This document shows, one piece after another, positions 34,806 through 46,600 of a DNA stretch of 64,000 nt. The stretch lies in contig JARDYH010000002.1 in assembly GCA_029215795.1 (NCBI GenBank), positions 40,904,001-40,968,000 on the forward strand, written 5' to 3'. Position 1 is the stretch's first letter. Each line of letters begins with the position of its first letter. The DNA is from Anniella stebbinsi (lineage: Eukaryota > Chordata > Lepidosauria > Squamata > Anniellidae). The position numbers and the translations under genes are program-made. Below the pieces are notes generated by a model. The model was not told the DNA's origin. It made no database searches and worked only from the letters and a program-made list of their open reading frames with translations.

Positions 34806-36349
34806 GTAGCTCACCAGTATCCTTGTGCCAGTAGCTGCTTGCTGTTTTGATGTGGTAAAGCTGGGCCACAAATGTATAGAGTGGTACGGAGCGAGCAGAG
34901 ACCGACCCTTGCCTAACATTCTGTGGATCACTTTCCCCCAGAAACATCCCACTGATGCTTCCACAAACCAACTGGGCAAAGAATATCCATATCAGGGTTT
35001 TTGTTTGTGAAGAACAGGATCAGTCTCAAGCTGTAGCAGTGAAAGTCATTAGTTTTGCCACTATAGTGAAGCCCCATGCATAGATTACATAAGAAAATAA
35101 GAGAAGCCAGCTAGGGATGGATAAATCTGTCAATTTTGTTTTCTCTGAGCTTCTCATTTTCCAATCTTAAATTTGGTTCATCATGAACACTGGGAATTTT
35201 TGCAGTCAGTTCGTCTTAAACCGTGAGGAGTTTTGAATGAAAATATGTGCAGATTTCTCCTAGTACATGCATTTTTGTATTCAATTTTTCCTAATATACA
35301 CATTTTTGCAAACAATATGGCTATTATAATGCATTTTTAAAAGTTATTTTCACTAAAATACCCATTTTGTATGCATGTTTTGACTGGCGAATGCCACTGA
35401 AAAATTTGAAGAAGTGTGGATTTTGAAGGCTCACTGAATTTTGTTTGCATATTGCTTCAAATGTGAGAAAAAGTTGCCCCCATCCCTAGGGCCAATATTC
35501 TGCTTGCCACAGTGGCCAACCAGAGATGATACAGCTATTGGCTTACTTACCTGCAGACACTGGGTTTGGTAGTGATAGGATTAGTGCCTAGGAACTGCAG
35601 GCCTGGAGCTATATCTTGACTTTAACGTTAGCAATGGAGTATCTAGCCCTTAAGGTCAATTTATTTAATATACAGCCTTTCAGTTATCTTCACTCATTTA
35701 ACATTAACTGTTTCGATTGATTTTTTTAAATTTTAAACATGGTCTACATGGTTGATGGATCAATGGGTGTAAACCTTGATCAGTAAGTCTTGATCAATAA
35801 GCCTTGATCAATGGTCATAGATAACTTTCCAATAAAATTTGCCCAAGGTGATATAAGATAGCATCCAAATATACACAAGCAGTGACTGTCTCCTGAGAAA
35901 TGTTATGAGATGATACATACTTCCAAGCCACTATAAAATGTCAATAATTTTGGGTCAGGCTAGCACATGGGATTATTTAGATATCAGCACATCTAACAAG
36001 AACTGTTCTGCATAATGTAAGTCTTGCAGTTCTCAGCTTGGTTTTGAACAAGAGACATGCGACTATTAAAGATGACTTTTGGAAATCCCTCAAAGGTAAA
36101 GACCCAATGACTTTGGCAATTATACCTGTGTCTTTTTTCCAGTTGTTGTTACGATTATATATTTTATTAGCATTTGAAATAAGCATGTAGATTCTTGCAG
36201 AGAATGTACCAACTGTTCACTCCAAAACTTGGCCCTTGTTTCTGAAACTAGACTAGATAATTTACAATCAAATCAATGTATATATTCTGTTTAGGTAAGC
36301 AACCTCACATTCTATAATATGGATAAATTGACTTCTCTCAACAAATTAG
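34806..36349. other. No recognised feature
   Basis: AT-rich sequence with a small tandem of TTGATCA(G/A)TAAG words at 35770-35815. It is one of the longer stretches free of clear transposon ends. Confidence 0.4.
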
Positions 36350-36500
36350 TTTATTTATTTATTTAAAACATTTCTACCCAGCTTTTGCATCCATAAGGAG
36401 CCAACAATCAAAGGAAGATCAAAGAATAAATAAACCCAAAGGAATCCATAACAAACAGTTAAAAACCCAAAAAATGAAGGTAGAGAATTCCAAAACAACT
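36350..36500 (-). repeat. L2-type LINE 3' end, inverted
   Basis: A TTTATTTATTTATTT start, ACATTTCTACCCAGCTTTTG and an AGGAGCCAACAATC block read as a reverse LINE terminus. Confidence 0.55.
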
Positions 36501-36572
36501 CCCTCCATATTATTGTAAAGACACAAATACTAAAGCTGCATCAAGTACCAGAGAGAGAGAGAGAGAGGCAGG

Positions 36573-37072
36573 TTTCGGATGACACAATAACTCACAGAGG
36601 GGGGGGGGGGTCAAACAACCGTCCCTTGTGTTGCTTATTGTGTCATGTGGAGGACAACACACAATGGACACACAACTCATGGTATGCTATTTTAGTGAAC
36701 TAACCAACATGGAAAAACAACGGGCTGCTCAATTGACTATCTGTTAATCAATTGATTAACATGTTGTGTGGAGGGTATTTCCCCTCCGTTGAGTGGGTTA
36801 TTCCATTTTCAATAGATTTATCAGGCAGGAGTGATCAGAAGTACCCTGGCCGCTCTTACACAGCCAGCAGAACTCTATGACTGTTGGAGTGGGGCCAGAA
36901 GGACTAATGGTGGAGGGAGGGAGGAGCATCAGCCACCCAGATGGATGCCGGGACTTTCAGCCGCTCAATGGACAGTGGAGCAACATGTCATGTGGGGAGT
37001 ACCCCCTGCTTAGTGTACTGTGAGTACGTTATCCCCCACCCTCCGTTGCCTAAAGTGTGGTCCGAACGTTGC
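36573..37072. mobile_element. Longer variant of the GGATGACACAATAA inverted-repeat family
   Basis: The left end has TTTCGGATGACACAATAA, then a G-run. The right end CTAAAGTGTGGTCCGAACG is the inverse type. The middle (about 36820-36980) is not found in the 226-bp copies. Ends are less regular, so the boundaries are approximate. Confidence 0.55.
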
Positions 37073-37839
37073 CAGAGAGAGAAAGAGAGAAAGCAGAAGC
37101 ATTTTACAACAGCTGATTACTCAATGAGCCAGGGAGGCTTTCTGAAACAATGTTGTGGGCTAATTCATAGTAATTTAAAATGCATTTTTGTTTTGTTTTA
37201 TGGCTCTGAAATTCAAATGGAACATTGCAACCCATCAACCTTCCATAGAATGTGCAGCGCCCCTAGTCCTCAGCGGGAACCTAGGATGGGTGTGTGGTGG
37301 GGGAGGCTTTTAAGATCTGCAATGGGGGCCTGCACCTTCTCGAAAGTAAAAACGAAAAAAGACATAGTTGCTTAAAAGGGATTTAAAGTAATATCTGTTT
37401 TAGCCAAAAGATAGACATTTTAGTCTTCTTTCCTGGTATCAGTCTCTCCTCGTCAGGGGGATGGGGAGGAGGGACAAAGGGCACAGGGGCGGGGGGGCGC
37501 GAGAATGTGTGAACTGAATAGAATTGATATCTCTTATATTAGCAATCACCGTTTCCCATATATTATTCCAACATGTTCTTTGAAATGAGTTATGATCGCC
37601 AACTCTGCATCAGATCTTAACAGCAAGGACAAATAGGATAGATGGGTGACAGTGTTTCAGGACAATTGGAGTCTAACTCAGAATCTCTTGAATTGTTGTA
37701 TAAAACTCTGGGGATAAAGTCACAGAACGGACTTGGAGCAGAGCACACAGGGTCTACTCATGAATGTTCTCAAGCAAATATTGTTGAAATGAAATGAAAT
37801 GATATGTAGTTTGTTTTTATGGTTTTATGGTTTTAAATT
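37073..37839. other. No recognised feature
   Basis: Unassigned sequence with GA-rich (37073-37100) and G-rich (37440-37500) patches. Confidence 0.4.
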
Positions 37840-37924
37840 TTGTGTATTGATTTTTAAATGTTCAATGTTTTTAATTTTTGTAAACTGTCCAGAGAGCTTT
37901 GGCTATGGGGTGGTATATACATGC
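37840..37924 (+). repeat. L2 LINE 3' end
   Basis: TTTTTGTAAACTGTCCAGAG, CTTTGGCTATGGGGTGGTAT and a tail that expands into the following microsatellite. Confidence 0.75.
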
Positions 37925-37947
37925 AAATAATAATAATAATAATAATA

Positions 37948-37981
<34 letters not shown>
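37925..37981. repeat. (AAT)n(ATT)n self-complementary microsatellite
   Basis: An AAT run switches to an ATT run, forming a perfect foldback-capable tract. Confidence 0.95.
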
Positions 37982-38662
37982 CTGGAAAAGTGGGACCTGG
38001 GGGGGGAATCGTGGCCTCACTCCACCATGTTCTCATTTTCAACTACTTGTTCACCACTGGTCATAGCTTCTTGCTGCTTTGTTTCTCTGATATTTTTTGC
38101 CTGGTACAGTTTTTAAAAATCTTTGGCTGTCATTACATTAGGCAATCTATTGAGGATCACATAATGAAAGTGATGATGTCACAATACTGGAGAGAATGGC
38201 AGGAAATATTGTCTTCACTCAGAATTGGCTTCATAACTTTTTCATGTGGCCAAATTTGATTATCGATGTGGTGACTTCATGAAGCCAGTTCTGAGTAATG
38301 GCAATGGTTCCCATCATCTCTCTGAAATGGCTATGTGCAGCCATCCCAAAATCGATTCCGTCAGATTTGACTCCATGGCAACATCACAAATCCAATTCAG
38401 AGTGAGGGCAGGAAGCATTCCTTCTCTTTGAATGACTATCAGGGAGGGAATATGTTTTGTCCCTGCTCAAAACAACCTCCTTCCCAAATCACCAAGGGGT
38501 GGTGTTTTTCTGTGGTAGGTTAAAATGTTCAGAAAAACTGCTCATTTTGGCTCTGTCTTGCCCAGAAGCTCCTGCAACATTATAGATTCTTTTGGTTGAT
38601 GTACTCCATTTGTGTGGGGAGCTTTCCTTGCCAGGGGCAATAAAAGAGCCCATGCACACTAT
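37982..38662. other. No recognised feature
   Basis: Imperfect inverted segments (TTGGCTTCATAA near 38225 and TTCATGAAGCCAG near 38276) suggest an unclassified palindromic repeat at 38140-38420. Not resolved further. Confidence 0.35.
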
Positions 38663-38789
38663 GGCCCTCTCTACAGCAGGCTGTTTGCCTGGGATGGCCC
38701 CCGGCTGGTCCCTGTGCGCCGATGGTGTGTATTAGGTACTTCCAGGATCGCCCTCCCTCCCTCTACCCCCCTATTTTGTAGAAAGGGCC
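38663..38789. mobile_element. Short Harbinger-like element (127 bp)
   Basis: The ends GGCCCTCTCTACAGC and inverted GGCCCTTTCTACAAA have the plan of 21662-22220. Flanks are TAT and TGT, consistent with a decayed 3-bp duplication. It is a near twin of 43852-43982. Confidence 0.75.
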
Positions 38790-39393
38790 TGTGTCTGGAA
38801 CGTTGGTGCATGCTTCTTGAATTGTAGCACCAATTGTGATTGCTTTGTCTCTCTGCATGGAGAGCCAGTCATAGACATGATAGTAAAGGCTTCGGTAAAG
38901 CAGTAGTCCCTTTCAACTTGTTTCTGCATTAGCCCTTAAAAGAATTGTCAGATCTTCAGTTCCACTTTAGTAATGTGAATAGGAACTAAGTGAAGACAGG
39001 AAGTGATTTTTGTTGGGAAAATGCTTTCTTCGATAGGCCGAATCAGCCCCTGAAGGTAATTTCCCATAGAGAAGTGAGATCTCAGTCAGCTTTTCCATGC
39101 ACATATCCAACAGTGGTGCTGGGGGACTTTGACGCTGTCTACTTCCTGCTTTCAAATCATTCAAGGTCATGAGCATGGGCAGCTGGTTACGAGCTTCCAG
39201 TGCCAACACATTAATCACAAAAAACCTGCAAAAGCAATGCAAAAGAAGCTAGTACAGGGCAGGCCTGGAGGTGGTTATTGTATAGCTGTCATTATGTTCA
39301 TGTTTCCTGTCAGGCCATAAGTCCCATGCAAGCATTCAACTTGCCCACACAATGATTAAAAGTGTGCTGGGGGACAAGGTGTGAGGTATCTAA
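38790..39393. other. No recognised feature
   Basis: Unassigned sequence. Confidence 0.4.
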
Positions 39394-39749
39394 GGCTGCC
39401 TCTACAAGAGGCATTTAAAGCTCTTTCAAGGCGCATTAAAAAAATTACCTCTACAAGAACGGAGCGCAAATCGGGCGTAGAGGCGCTTTAAACATCCGAT
39501 TATGCGCATTATCGAATGTGTGTTAAATAGCGAGTTTTATTTTACTCTGGCCATTAAAGCGCATTTTCACTATGTGAACAAGCGATTCTCCGCATTAACT
39601 ACTTGTAAAGCGCATTTGAAACAACTGGTAAGGTCACCCGTTGAGTGCTCAATTACCTCCTGCATACAAGCATTTACGATAAAGTGCTTCAGCGAATATG
39701 CACATAATCGGCTAACCAGGCGTCAAACGGAATCCATCTAGAGGGGGCC
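39394..39749. mobile_element. Short Harbinger-like element, ATGCGC-rich family, copy B (356 bp)
   Basis: The ends GGCTGCCTCTACAAGAG and inverted GGCCCCCTCTAGATGG are flanked by a perfect TAA (39391-39393 and 39750-39752). It is in the opposite orientation to copy A: the GCGCAAATCGGGCG block is at the left here. Confidence 0.8.
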
Positions 39750-40052
39750 TAAGTCCTGCCCTCAGCAACCCTACATGCCTAGCTCCTGTGTAGACCTTCA
39801 TGCTTTGAGTATGAGCATTTTCGGGGTGTGTGTGTGTGTGTGTAAGCATCTTCAGTTTGTATTAAATATATAAACATCTTTAGAGGTTCCACCACTCTTT
39901 AAACCGTCATGTGTCCATGCTGACTACTTGCATAGGGCTACATAGGGGGGTGGGTAACATCCGGGGATCCGGGACCTAATTTTGCTCCTCTAGAAAGAAA
40001 TAGAGGACACACACCACCAAATGGGGGCAACGCACCCATCTCCACACCACTA
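39750..40052. other. Unassigned sequence
   Basis: A (GT)n tract lies at 39826-39843. Nothing else is recognised. Confidence 0.4.
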
Positions 40053-40269
40053 AATTTCCCACCATATTTCGGTGGTCAGGTAACAGAGGGGGTGGGGGGG
40101 TGGAACCGATTTATCATTGTTTTAAAATTAAATACACCCCTTTTGCACCATCCCATCACTGAATTTTGGGGATGGTGCAAAAGGGGTGTATTTAATTTTA
40201 AAACAATGATAAATCGGTTCCACCCCCCACCCCCTCTGCTACCTGACCACCGAAATATGGTGGCAAATT
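40053..40269. mobile_element. Near-perfect foldback element flanked by TA (217 bp)
   Basis: Arms 40053-40154 and 40169-40269 are reverse complements with only about three differences (one end mismatch, one A/G and one extra G in a G-run), separated by about 14 nt. TA dinucleotides abut both ends (40051-40052, 40270-40271), as for Tc1/mariner-type miniature elements. The transcript of either strand would form a hairpin of about 100 bp. No other copy is seen in this window. Confidence 0.85.
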
Positions 40270-40271
40270 TA

Positions 40272-42284
40272 TACATTTAAGTATCAGTTTACTGTCTGGA
40301 GACATATTCATCCCACATAAATCTCTCCTGTTTACATTATTCAGCACTTACCAACGCTATTATTCTCTCTCAGGAATTTCAACAGTCGTTTGAGGTACTG
40401 AGGCAGTTTGGTAGCACTGTTTCATGATGAGTAGTATCCAATGGGGTTCTTGCGTCCCTGCCAATGCTTTTCCGGCCACCAATTTCAATGCACAAGCTGT
40501 GGGTCCCATTGATGGTGTTGTGTAAGCAGAACCCACTGCTTATGCAAGGGAGATTTAGCACTTCTTTGGAGAAGCCCTGAAATGAGCCGAAACACTAGTT
40601 TCTGGAAGGAGGCAGGTTGGTGGAGCTCCCTTATGTGAGCTCCAGTGACCTAGCTCTTTCCAGAGAATTTCCACTCGTTTCAGGTTTCCCCACAAGTGCT
40701 AAATCAATGTTACATTGTGGGGACCGCTTGTGCAATACAATCAGTGGGGTGCAAGAGAATCGGTAGGGATGGAAGCATGCCATTGGATTCTGCCCATTGA
40801 GTAGAATGTGATAGAAGCCCCTAGGGTACTATAGTAAATACTGAAGCTGGAATTTTTAGGGTCCATCTTTTCTCCTGTTTCCAACCCATATCAGATCTTC
40901 TTGCATTTTAGAATTTGTACTGAGTCTACCTGTTTAATTAGTGAAATATTAAAGAAAATATCCTATATTTAATGGTGGGTGTCACTCACGGTTTTTCACG
41001 CATCCTTTGGATGACACCATCCACCTCCCACGTGTTTCCCACCCCTTCTGGAGTTTTCCCCGTGACAAAATAGACCACAGTAAATCTGACTTATTTTTTA
41101 AAAAGTGAAACTTGTTTCCACTTCCTACTGTGTGCAGGAAAATCAGTGCAATAAAAATGCCCACTGAATGGGCCATGTGGTCATTGCTGCTTCCTCTTTC
41201 TTTTCCTGTGTAAAGAAATCGTCGTTATTGTGGGAGACCATAGCGATGGTAGGGAAACACCATTTTCTCCCTGTCTGATGACACTCAGCAACTGAGTGTG
41301 AGATGTAGGGCCAGATCACCTTCCTATTGTAATTTCAAAGATTTGCCATTAACTTCAGTGGAAGCAAAGCATGAAGCTGTTCTTAGTTTTAATCCAGGAC
41401 TATAATGCATTTGTCAGAAAAATGTCCTCTATGAATTTAGTGATGAATATTCTTTCAAATATTTTCCATTTGTGCAAATGTTCAACAAATATGTTGGCAA
41501 ATGTTTGTTATGCCGTATCCATATGTGACATCAGACGATTTGATAACATTTCACAGAATCTGAAAATTTGTACTGACTGTCTATATTTGACAGTATATAA
41601 CATGAATTGGTCAGTATTTGACAGCATTTTACAGCTGGCATGCAATAGCAAGCAACATTTGGCAGCCACATATAGATGCCATGAAATGGGATTAGTATAT
41701 TTAAAATTAATGCTATTAATTTCACCAATGCAAAAGGCGTATTTTCAATGTTGATGGCCATTCAAAAATTTGAATGGTCAAATTTCAACATCACAATTTG
41801 TATACTTAGAGGCTAATATAATTTCATGAAATTTCAGTTCAGCTTTATTTTAAACAAACCCAATACCTATGATATTTGATGTTTTGCAAGCACCATGTAA
41901 ACCCCAAACTGTCAGATTGATAACAATTGATAACAACTAATACAACCCTATGCATGTCTACTCAGAAGTAATTTATATTGTTTTCAATGTGGCTTACACC
42001 TAGGTAAGTGTATATACAACATCAGCCTAAATTTATAATTTTGTTGGTTTACATATTTTTGGTTTAAATTATTTGATACTGTTATTGGGAATGTTATTAT
42101 AATCTGAAAAGCGGACATGACAGGTTGTATCCAATTGTGTCCATCCACCCCACTGGCAGAATGGATTCCCCCTCCCCGCAGCCCTTCATGTGCCCTCAAA
42201 TCTGCTCAGGGGATGCTGGAAGGACCCTCCAGAACAGATTTGAGAAGCTGAAGGTGCTGCAGAACAGAAGAGAATGTGAGAAAA
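40272..42284. other. Mostly unassigned sequence
   Basis: A copy of the short ACTCAGAAGTAA-type repeat lies at 41935-42010. The region 41280-41900 shows no transposon signature, but also no supported exon. Confidence 0.4.
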
Positions 42285-42475
42285 TCCAGTGGAGGCTGGT
42301 GGCTCCAATGTGCAGTGGAGCAGTGTATCTGTTCTGGGTTTCAGTCAGAACCACTCAGAACTTTAAAGGAGCTTTACATCTTGGATAGCTTCTTTAGCAT
42401 TCTGACTGGTTCTGACTGAAACCCAGAGTGGATTCACCAGCCCACTGACACAGGATACACCAGCCTCCACTGGGA
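42285..42475. mobile_element. Palindromic short DNA element (CAGTGGAGGCTGGTG ends)
   Basis: The left end CCAGTGGAGGCTGGTG and right end CACCAGCCTCCACTGG are perfect inverses. Inner arms GGGTTTCAGTCAGAACCAC and GGTTCTGACTGAAACCC pair across the centre. It is the best-preserved of three copies. Confidence 0.85.
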
Positions 42476-42649
42476 AAGACCCATCGTGCAAGTAGAAGTC
42501 TGCCCATGTGACTTTGGATGTAACCCAAATATTTTAAAAGAAATAACTAAAAATAAACATATAACCTAAGCTATGACCTTTTAAACTGGGAATGCAACAC
42601 ATAGATCTGAGCACTGTAGCTACCCCTCTGAAATAACCTAGTTGACAAG

Positions 42650-43672
42650 CTGTTAAAGTTTGGCTTGGATGGCATTACAGTACGGTGAGTCCACAGCTGG
42701 CTGGCTAACTGCACTCACCGAGTTGGAGAGCAGTAACCAGTGGGATACCAAAGGGCTCTCTCTTGGGGCCGGTATTATTCAGCATTTTTATTAATGACCT
42801 GAATTGTGGGATTGATGGGCTTCTTATCAGATTTTGGGATGACACAAAACTGGGAGGTCTGGCCAACACCCATCACGCCAGAATGAGACTGCAATCTGAT
42901 TTGGACAGGTTGGAAGGCTGGGCTGAGAGGAACAAGATGTAAGAAATGTAAGGTATTAAATTAGGGCGGAAAAATGTAGGGTACACATACAAGATGGGGG
43001 ATTCTTGGCTTGGAAACACTATGTCGGAAAAGGATTTGGGTGTGGTCGTTGACAGCAAGCTGAACATGAGTCAGCAGTGTGAGGTAGCCACTAGAAGGGT
43101 TAACGCCATTCTGGGCTGCATTAGAAGAAGCATTGCATCAAAGATGTGTGAAGTCCTTATTCCTCTCTACTCGGCAGTAATGAGACCGTACCTGGAGTAT
43201 TGTGTATGATTTCCAGAAGGACAGGTTAGAGCAGGTTCAGAGGAGGGCAACAAAGATGATAAAGGGACTTGAGGACATGCAGAAAGAACTTAGGATATTC
43301 AATCTGGAGAAAATAAGACTTAGGGTTGACATGTTAGCATGTTCAGGTATGTAAAAGGATGCCACAGCGAAGATGATCAAGAACCATTTTCCATTGCCAC
43401 GGAAAGTAGGACCCAAAATAATGCGTATAACTTACAGCTACCTAGATTTAAATTAAATATAAGGGAAAATGTCCTGACGGTAAGATCTGTACAACAGTGG
43501 AACAGTCTACCTATGGAGGTTGTGGGTTCTCCTTCTCTGGAGATTTTTTAAGAAGAGGCGGACAGCCATCTCTCATGGATGATTTAATTGATTTTCCTGC
43601 ACATACAGAGGGTTGGACTAGATGATCTTTGTGGTCCCTTCCAACTCCACATTTCTATGATTCTATGATTAT
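42650..43672 (+). pseudogene. CR1 LINE, reverse transcriptase to 3' end
   Basis: Broken frames give GVPKGSLLGPVLFSIFINDL, a catalytic-box remnant WDDTKLGG, then EKDLGVVVDSKLNMSQQCEV, ASKMCEVLIPLYSAVMRPYL and RSVQQWNSLPMEVV, all in CR1 order. The 3' end GATGATCTTTGTGGTCCCTT with the repeated ATTCTATG tail (43654-43672) is the diagnostic CR1 terminus. It is inactivated by several frameshifts and stops. Confidence 0.92.
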
Positions 43673-43727
43673 AATCACAGCTTGAAAGCAAAGTCCACCT
43701 TAAATGCTTTGTGAATCAGACAGGATC

Positions 43728-43848
43728 TACACCACTGCTTTATAATGGTATTGAAATGCACTGACAACTGTTGGGGCCCATGACACATTCCATATACTGT
43801 TTTCAAACCACTTTCAAAATGTTATATCCTGTTTCGTGTATCCCTAGC
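43728..43848. repeat. GATCTACAC-family short element
   Basis: GGATCTACACCACTGCTTTA, TGACAACTGTTGGGGCCCAT and TTATATCCTGTTTCGTGTAT, in family order. Confidence 0.75.
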
Positions 43849-43851
43849 TCA

Positions 43852-43982
43852 GGCCATTTCTACACCAGGCTGTTTGCCTGGGATGGCCCCCGGCTGGTCC
43901 CTGTGCACCGAAGGTGTGTATTAGGTACTTCTGGGATCGCCCTCCCTCCCTCCTTCTACACCCCTATGGTGTAGAAAGGGCC
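43852..43982. mobile_element. Short Harbinger-like element with TCA duplication (131 bp)
   Basis: The ends GGCCATTTCTACACC and inverted GGCCCTTTCTACACC are flanked by TCA on both sides (43849-43851, 43983-43985). It abuts the preceding GATCTACAC-family element. Confidence 0.8.
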
Positions 43983-44229
43983 TCAGACTGCTAAGAGTGC
44001 ACTGGGGTGGGATATGCTTTCCCAAGCATTTAGTCAGCAACTTTTATGAAGGATAAATCCAATATGTGGTGTGCAAGTATCCTCGATTCCTACTTTTGAA
44101 ACTCCAAATTTCTTGATGTACTTGATCTCGTGACACACATATAGCTTTTCATAATGGGATCACGGCTCATAAGTCTTTCTGAGAAAGCGTTTTTGATGAG
44201 CTATAAAATTATTCTGTTTTGACTTTGGC

Positions 44230-44362
44230 AGGACCTGCACTACTGCTTTAAAATGGTTTATAACAGTAGTGACAACTGTTGGGGCCCAGGGCACACTCCA
44301 TATACAGTTTTCAAACCGTTTTCAAGTGTCATATACTGCTCGGTGTAGATCTGGCCCATGCT
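44230..44362. repeat. GATCTACAC-family short element
   Basis: GACCTGCACTACTGC at the left, GGCCAGATCTACACCGAGCA inverted at the right, with the conserved TGACAACTGTTGGGGCCCA core. Confidence 0.75.
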
Positions 44363-44523
44363 GGCTTTTGCTTCATGGAAAGGAGATGCTAAAGCTGCAG
44401 TTGAGGGTGTTCAGTCATGGCTTCAGAATCAAATCGCTGTGGGCTTCATGTGTAAACGCTATGTGCCGAACAGCATTTTTTGAATCACTACATTCAGCGG
44501 TTGAGCTCGGATTGGACTTTGGG

Positions 44524-45314
44524 TAGGGTGACCAGATCACCCTGGATTTCCCGGTCCTAACCGGGAAAACTGGGGCAATCCGGGCCGACAGGGGGGCGGC
44601 GGGGAGCAAACCGGGGAAAGGATCAGCTCTCCTCCCGCCCTAAAATGCCCGCGCTGCTCCCCGGCTACGGCAAGAAAGAAGTGCTCAGCCTTAGGGAGCG
44701 TCAACAAATTCCTTGTCTGGTGGCTAACTGCTTTAGCCTCCAGACAAGGAATTTGTTGATGCTCCCTAATGCTGAGCACTTCTTTCCTGCCTGTGCTGCT
44801 CCCCGGCTGCTCCCCGGCCTCCGCAAGAAACAAGTGCTCAGCGTTAGGGAGCGTCAACAAATTCCTTGTCTGGTGGCTAACTGCTTTAGCCACCAGACAA
44901 GGAATTTGTTGACGTTCCCTAACCCTGAGTACTTGTTTCCTGCAGAGGCCGGAGCAGCGCCGGCATTTTAAAGCAGGCTCTTCCTCCTCCTTTGCCTGCT
45001 GCTGCTGTTGCTGTTCCTCAGGTACCTCCAGGGAGCCCAGGAGCAGGGCAAGAAGGGTGAGGGGACTGCAGGGGGTCACGCGGCAGTGGAGGAGATCAGC
45101 GGTGGCAGGACCAGGTAGGTCTGGGCTGGGTTTTTTGGGGGCGTGACTTGGTGGGGGGGTTGTTTCGGGTGGGGGGGGTGGCGGGGGTGTCTGCTTGTTA
45201 GCCATATGGTGGGCAGCCTTTTTAAAAATTTTTATTTTATGTTGGGGGGGAGGCTGCTTTGGTGGGGTGGCCATTTTGGACCGGGATTTTGCTTTCCAAA
45301 ATCTGGTCACCCTA
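44524..45314. mobile_element. hAT-like non-autonomous element with two tandem hairpins (791 bp)
   Basis: A perfect 8-bp duplication ACTTTGGG (44516-44523 and 45315-45322) flanks perfect 14-bp terminal inverted repeats TAGGGTGACCAGAT. Inside are two copies of a hairpin of about 120 bp, then a CAG/CTG-rich patch and G-rich sequence. The long minus-strand open frame (44537-45412) extends past the end and is an artefact of low stop density. Confidence 0.9.
44671..44943. repeat. Two tandem 120-bp hairpins
   Basis: Hairpins 44671-44790 and 44824-44943 have the same arms (GTGCTCAGC, AGGGAGCGTCAACAAATTCC, TTGTCTGGTGGCTAA) around a short CTGC loop. The tandem units differ from each other at only a few positions, so the palindrome itself was duplicated. 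Confidence 0.9.
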
Positions 45315-45322
45315 ACTTTGGG

Positions 45323-46494
45323 GCTGATGGACAGGGCCTCCAAAGTGACCACCCAGACAGTGGCAGGTGAAAAGGGCAGCAGAAGCAAACTCCATTTTAT
45401 TCCTATAGTCATGATTGGTGCTATGGCTTAAGTGAGTTTTAAATGCAAAACTGCATAAGGGAGGGAAGACTGGTGGATCCGATGTCAGTGGGGCAATGAA
45501 TACGCTTTGGGTTCTAGTCAGAACCAGTCAGAACTCTAAAAGAGCTCTCCAAGATATGAAGCTCCTTTAGGGTTCTAAATGGTTCTGTTGAACCCCAGGG
45601 CAGATTCACCATCCCACTGACATAGGAGCCACCAGCTTCTACTGGGATATGCTCAGAGTATTTATTTTTTAAAAATCAGGGTTGGGAAACAGTCTTCTTC
45701 TTCTTCTTCTTCTTCTTCTTCTTCTTCATCATCATCATCATCATCTTCTTCTTCTTCTTTATCAGGAATAAAGAAGCAGTTCTAAAACATGGAATAGGAT
45801 GTTAGCTGCATGCTTCACAACTGCAGCAATACACATGGTCACCTAAAGGGCCCTCCCCTCATAAGACCATTAAGTCCTAGTTCAAGTATTGCCTAGCTGC
45901 ACCCCGGACCATGATACCAACAAATTCAGAAGATAGATTCTTGGTCTGTGTGGCATAGGATGGCTAGAAACAAAGTGGGGACAGCCGCAAAGACTCCTGT
46001 ACTTTAAATACTAGTTGTGCAGAAGAAGGAATTTTGGAGGTAGTAAGGTCTTGTCAAGCAGGGAACGAAAAGCTGTCCTCCTACTGCGCAGCTATTCAAA
46101 GCACAGGAAGCATGTCTTCCTTTGCTATTGCATTTGGCAGCATGTTTAGCATTTAACACCTACTTCCTACACTTATAAATGAGAACGCCATGTACAGAAA
46201 CGCCATGTACAGAAACGCCATGTACAAAAACGAAGTAGAGAATGAAACTCCCCTTTCTCTAAAGATGATAAATATAATGACATGGTAAAAAAGTAAAATA
46301 ATTTGGCAGCATTTAGAAGGACTGGGAATCAGTTTGGTTATAGCAACTTTTGCCTCCAGTGAGCAAGGAGTATGTATGCCCAGTGGTATTCCCAATGCGT
46401 ATGCTGGCCATTATGGTTGTGGATTCCCTCCAGTACCAGTGACAGTCAACCTCTCAATGCCAGCTGCTTGGAACATGAACAAGAGGATGCCATT
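45323..46494. other. Unassigned sequence with a palindromic repeat and microsatellite
   Basis: 45460-45650 is the third, diverged copy of the CAGTGGAGGCTGGTG family. 45702-45760 is (CTT)n(CAT)n(CTT)n. A short tandem ACGCCATGTACAAAA/GAAACGCCATGTACAG lies at 46186-46233. Confidence 0.6.
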
Positions 46495-46600
46495 CCACTC
46501 TGGTCCTGCTTGTAGACTTCCCATAGGCATCTGGATGGCCGCTCTGAGAATAGAATGCTGGATAAGATAAACTTTTGGTCTGAATCCAGCACATCTTTAA
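46495..46600 (+). repeat. CR1-type LINE 3'-end remnant
   Basis: CTTCCCATAGGCATCTGGAT, then GAATGCTGGATAAGAT and TTGGTCTGAATCCAGCACAT match the terminal part of 31100-31200. Confidence 0.65.

Noticed and set aside
44537..45412. 291-codon open frame on the - strand with poly-Q and poly-P tracts
   Set aside because: It lies almost entirely in a hairpin-bearing hAT-like element, crosses its boundary, and its internal repeats simply reflect the duplicated hairpins.
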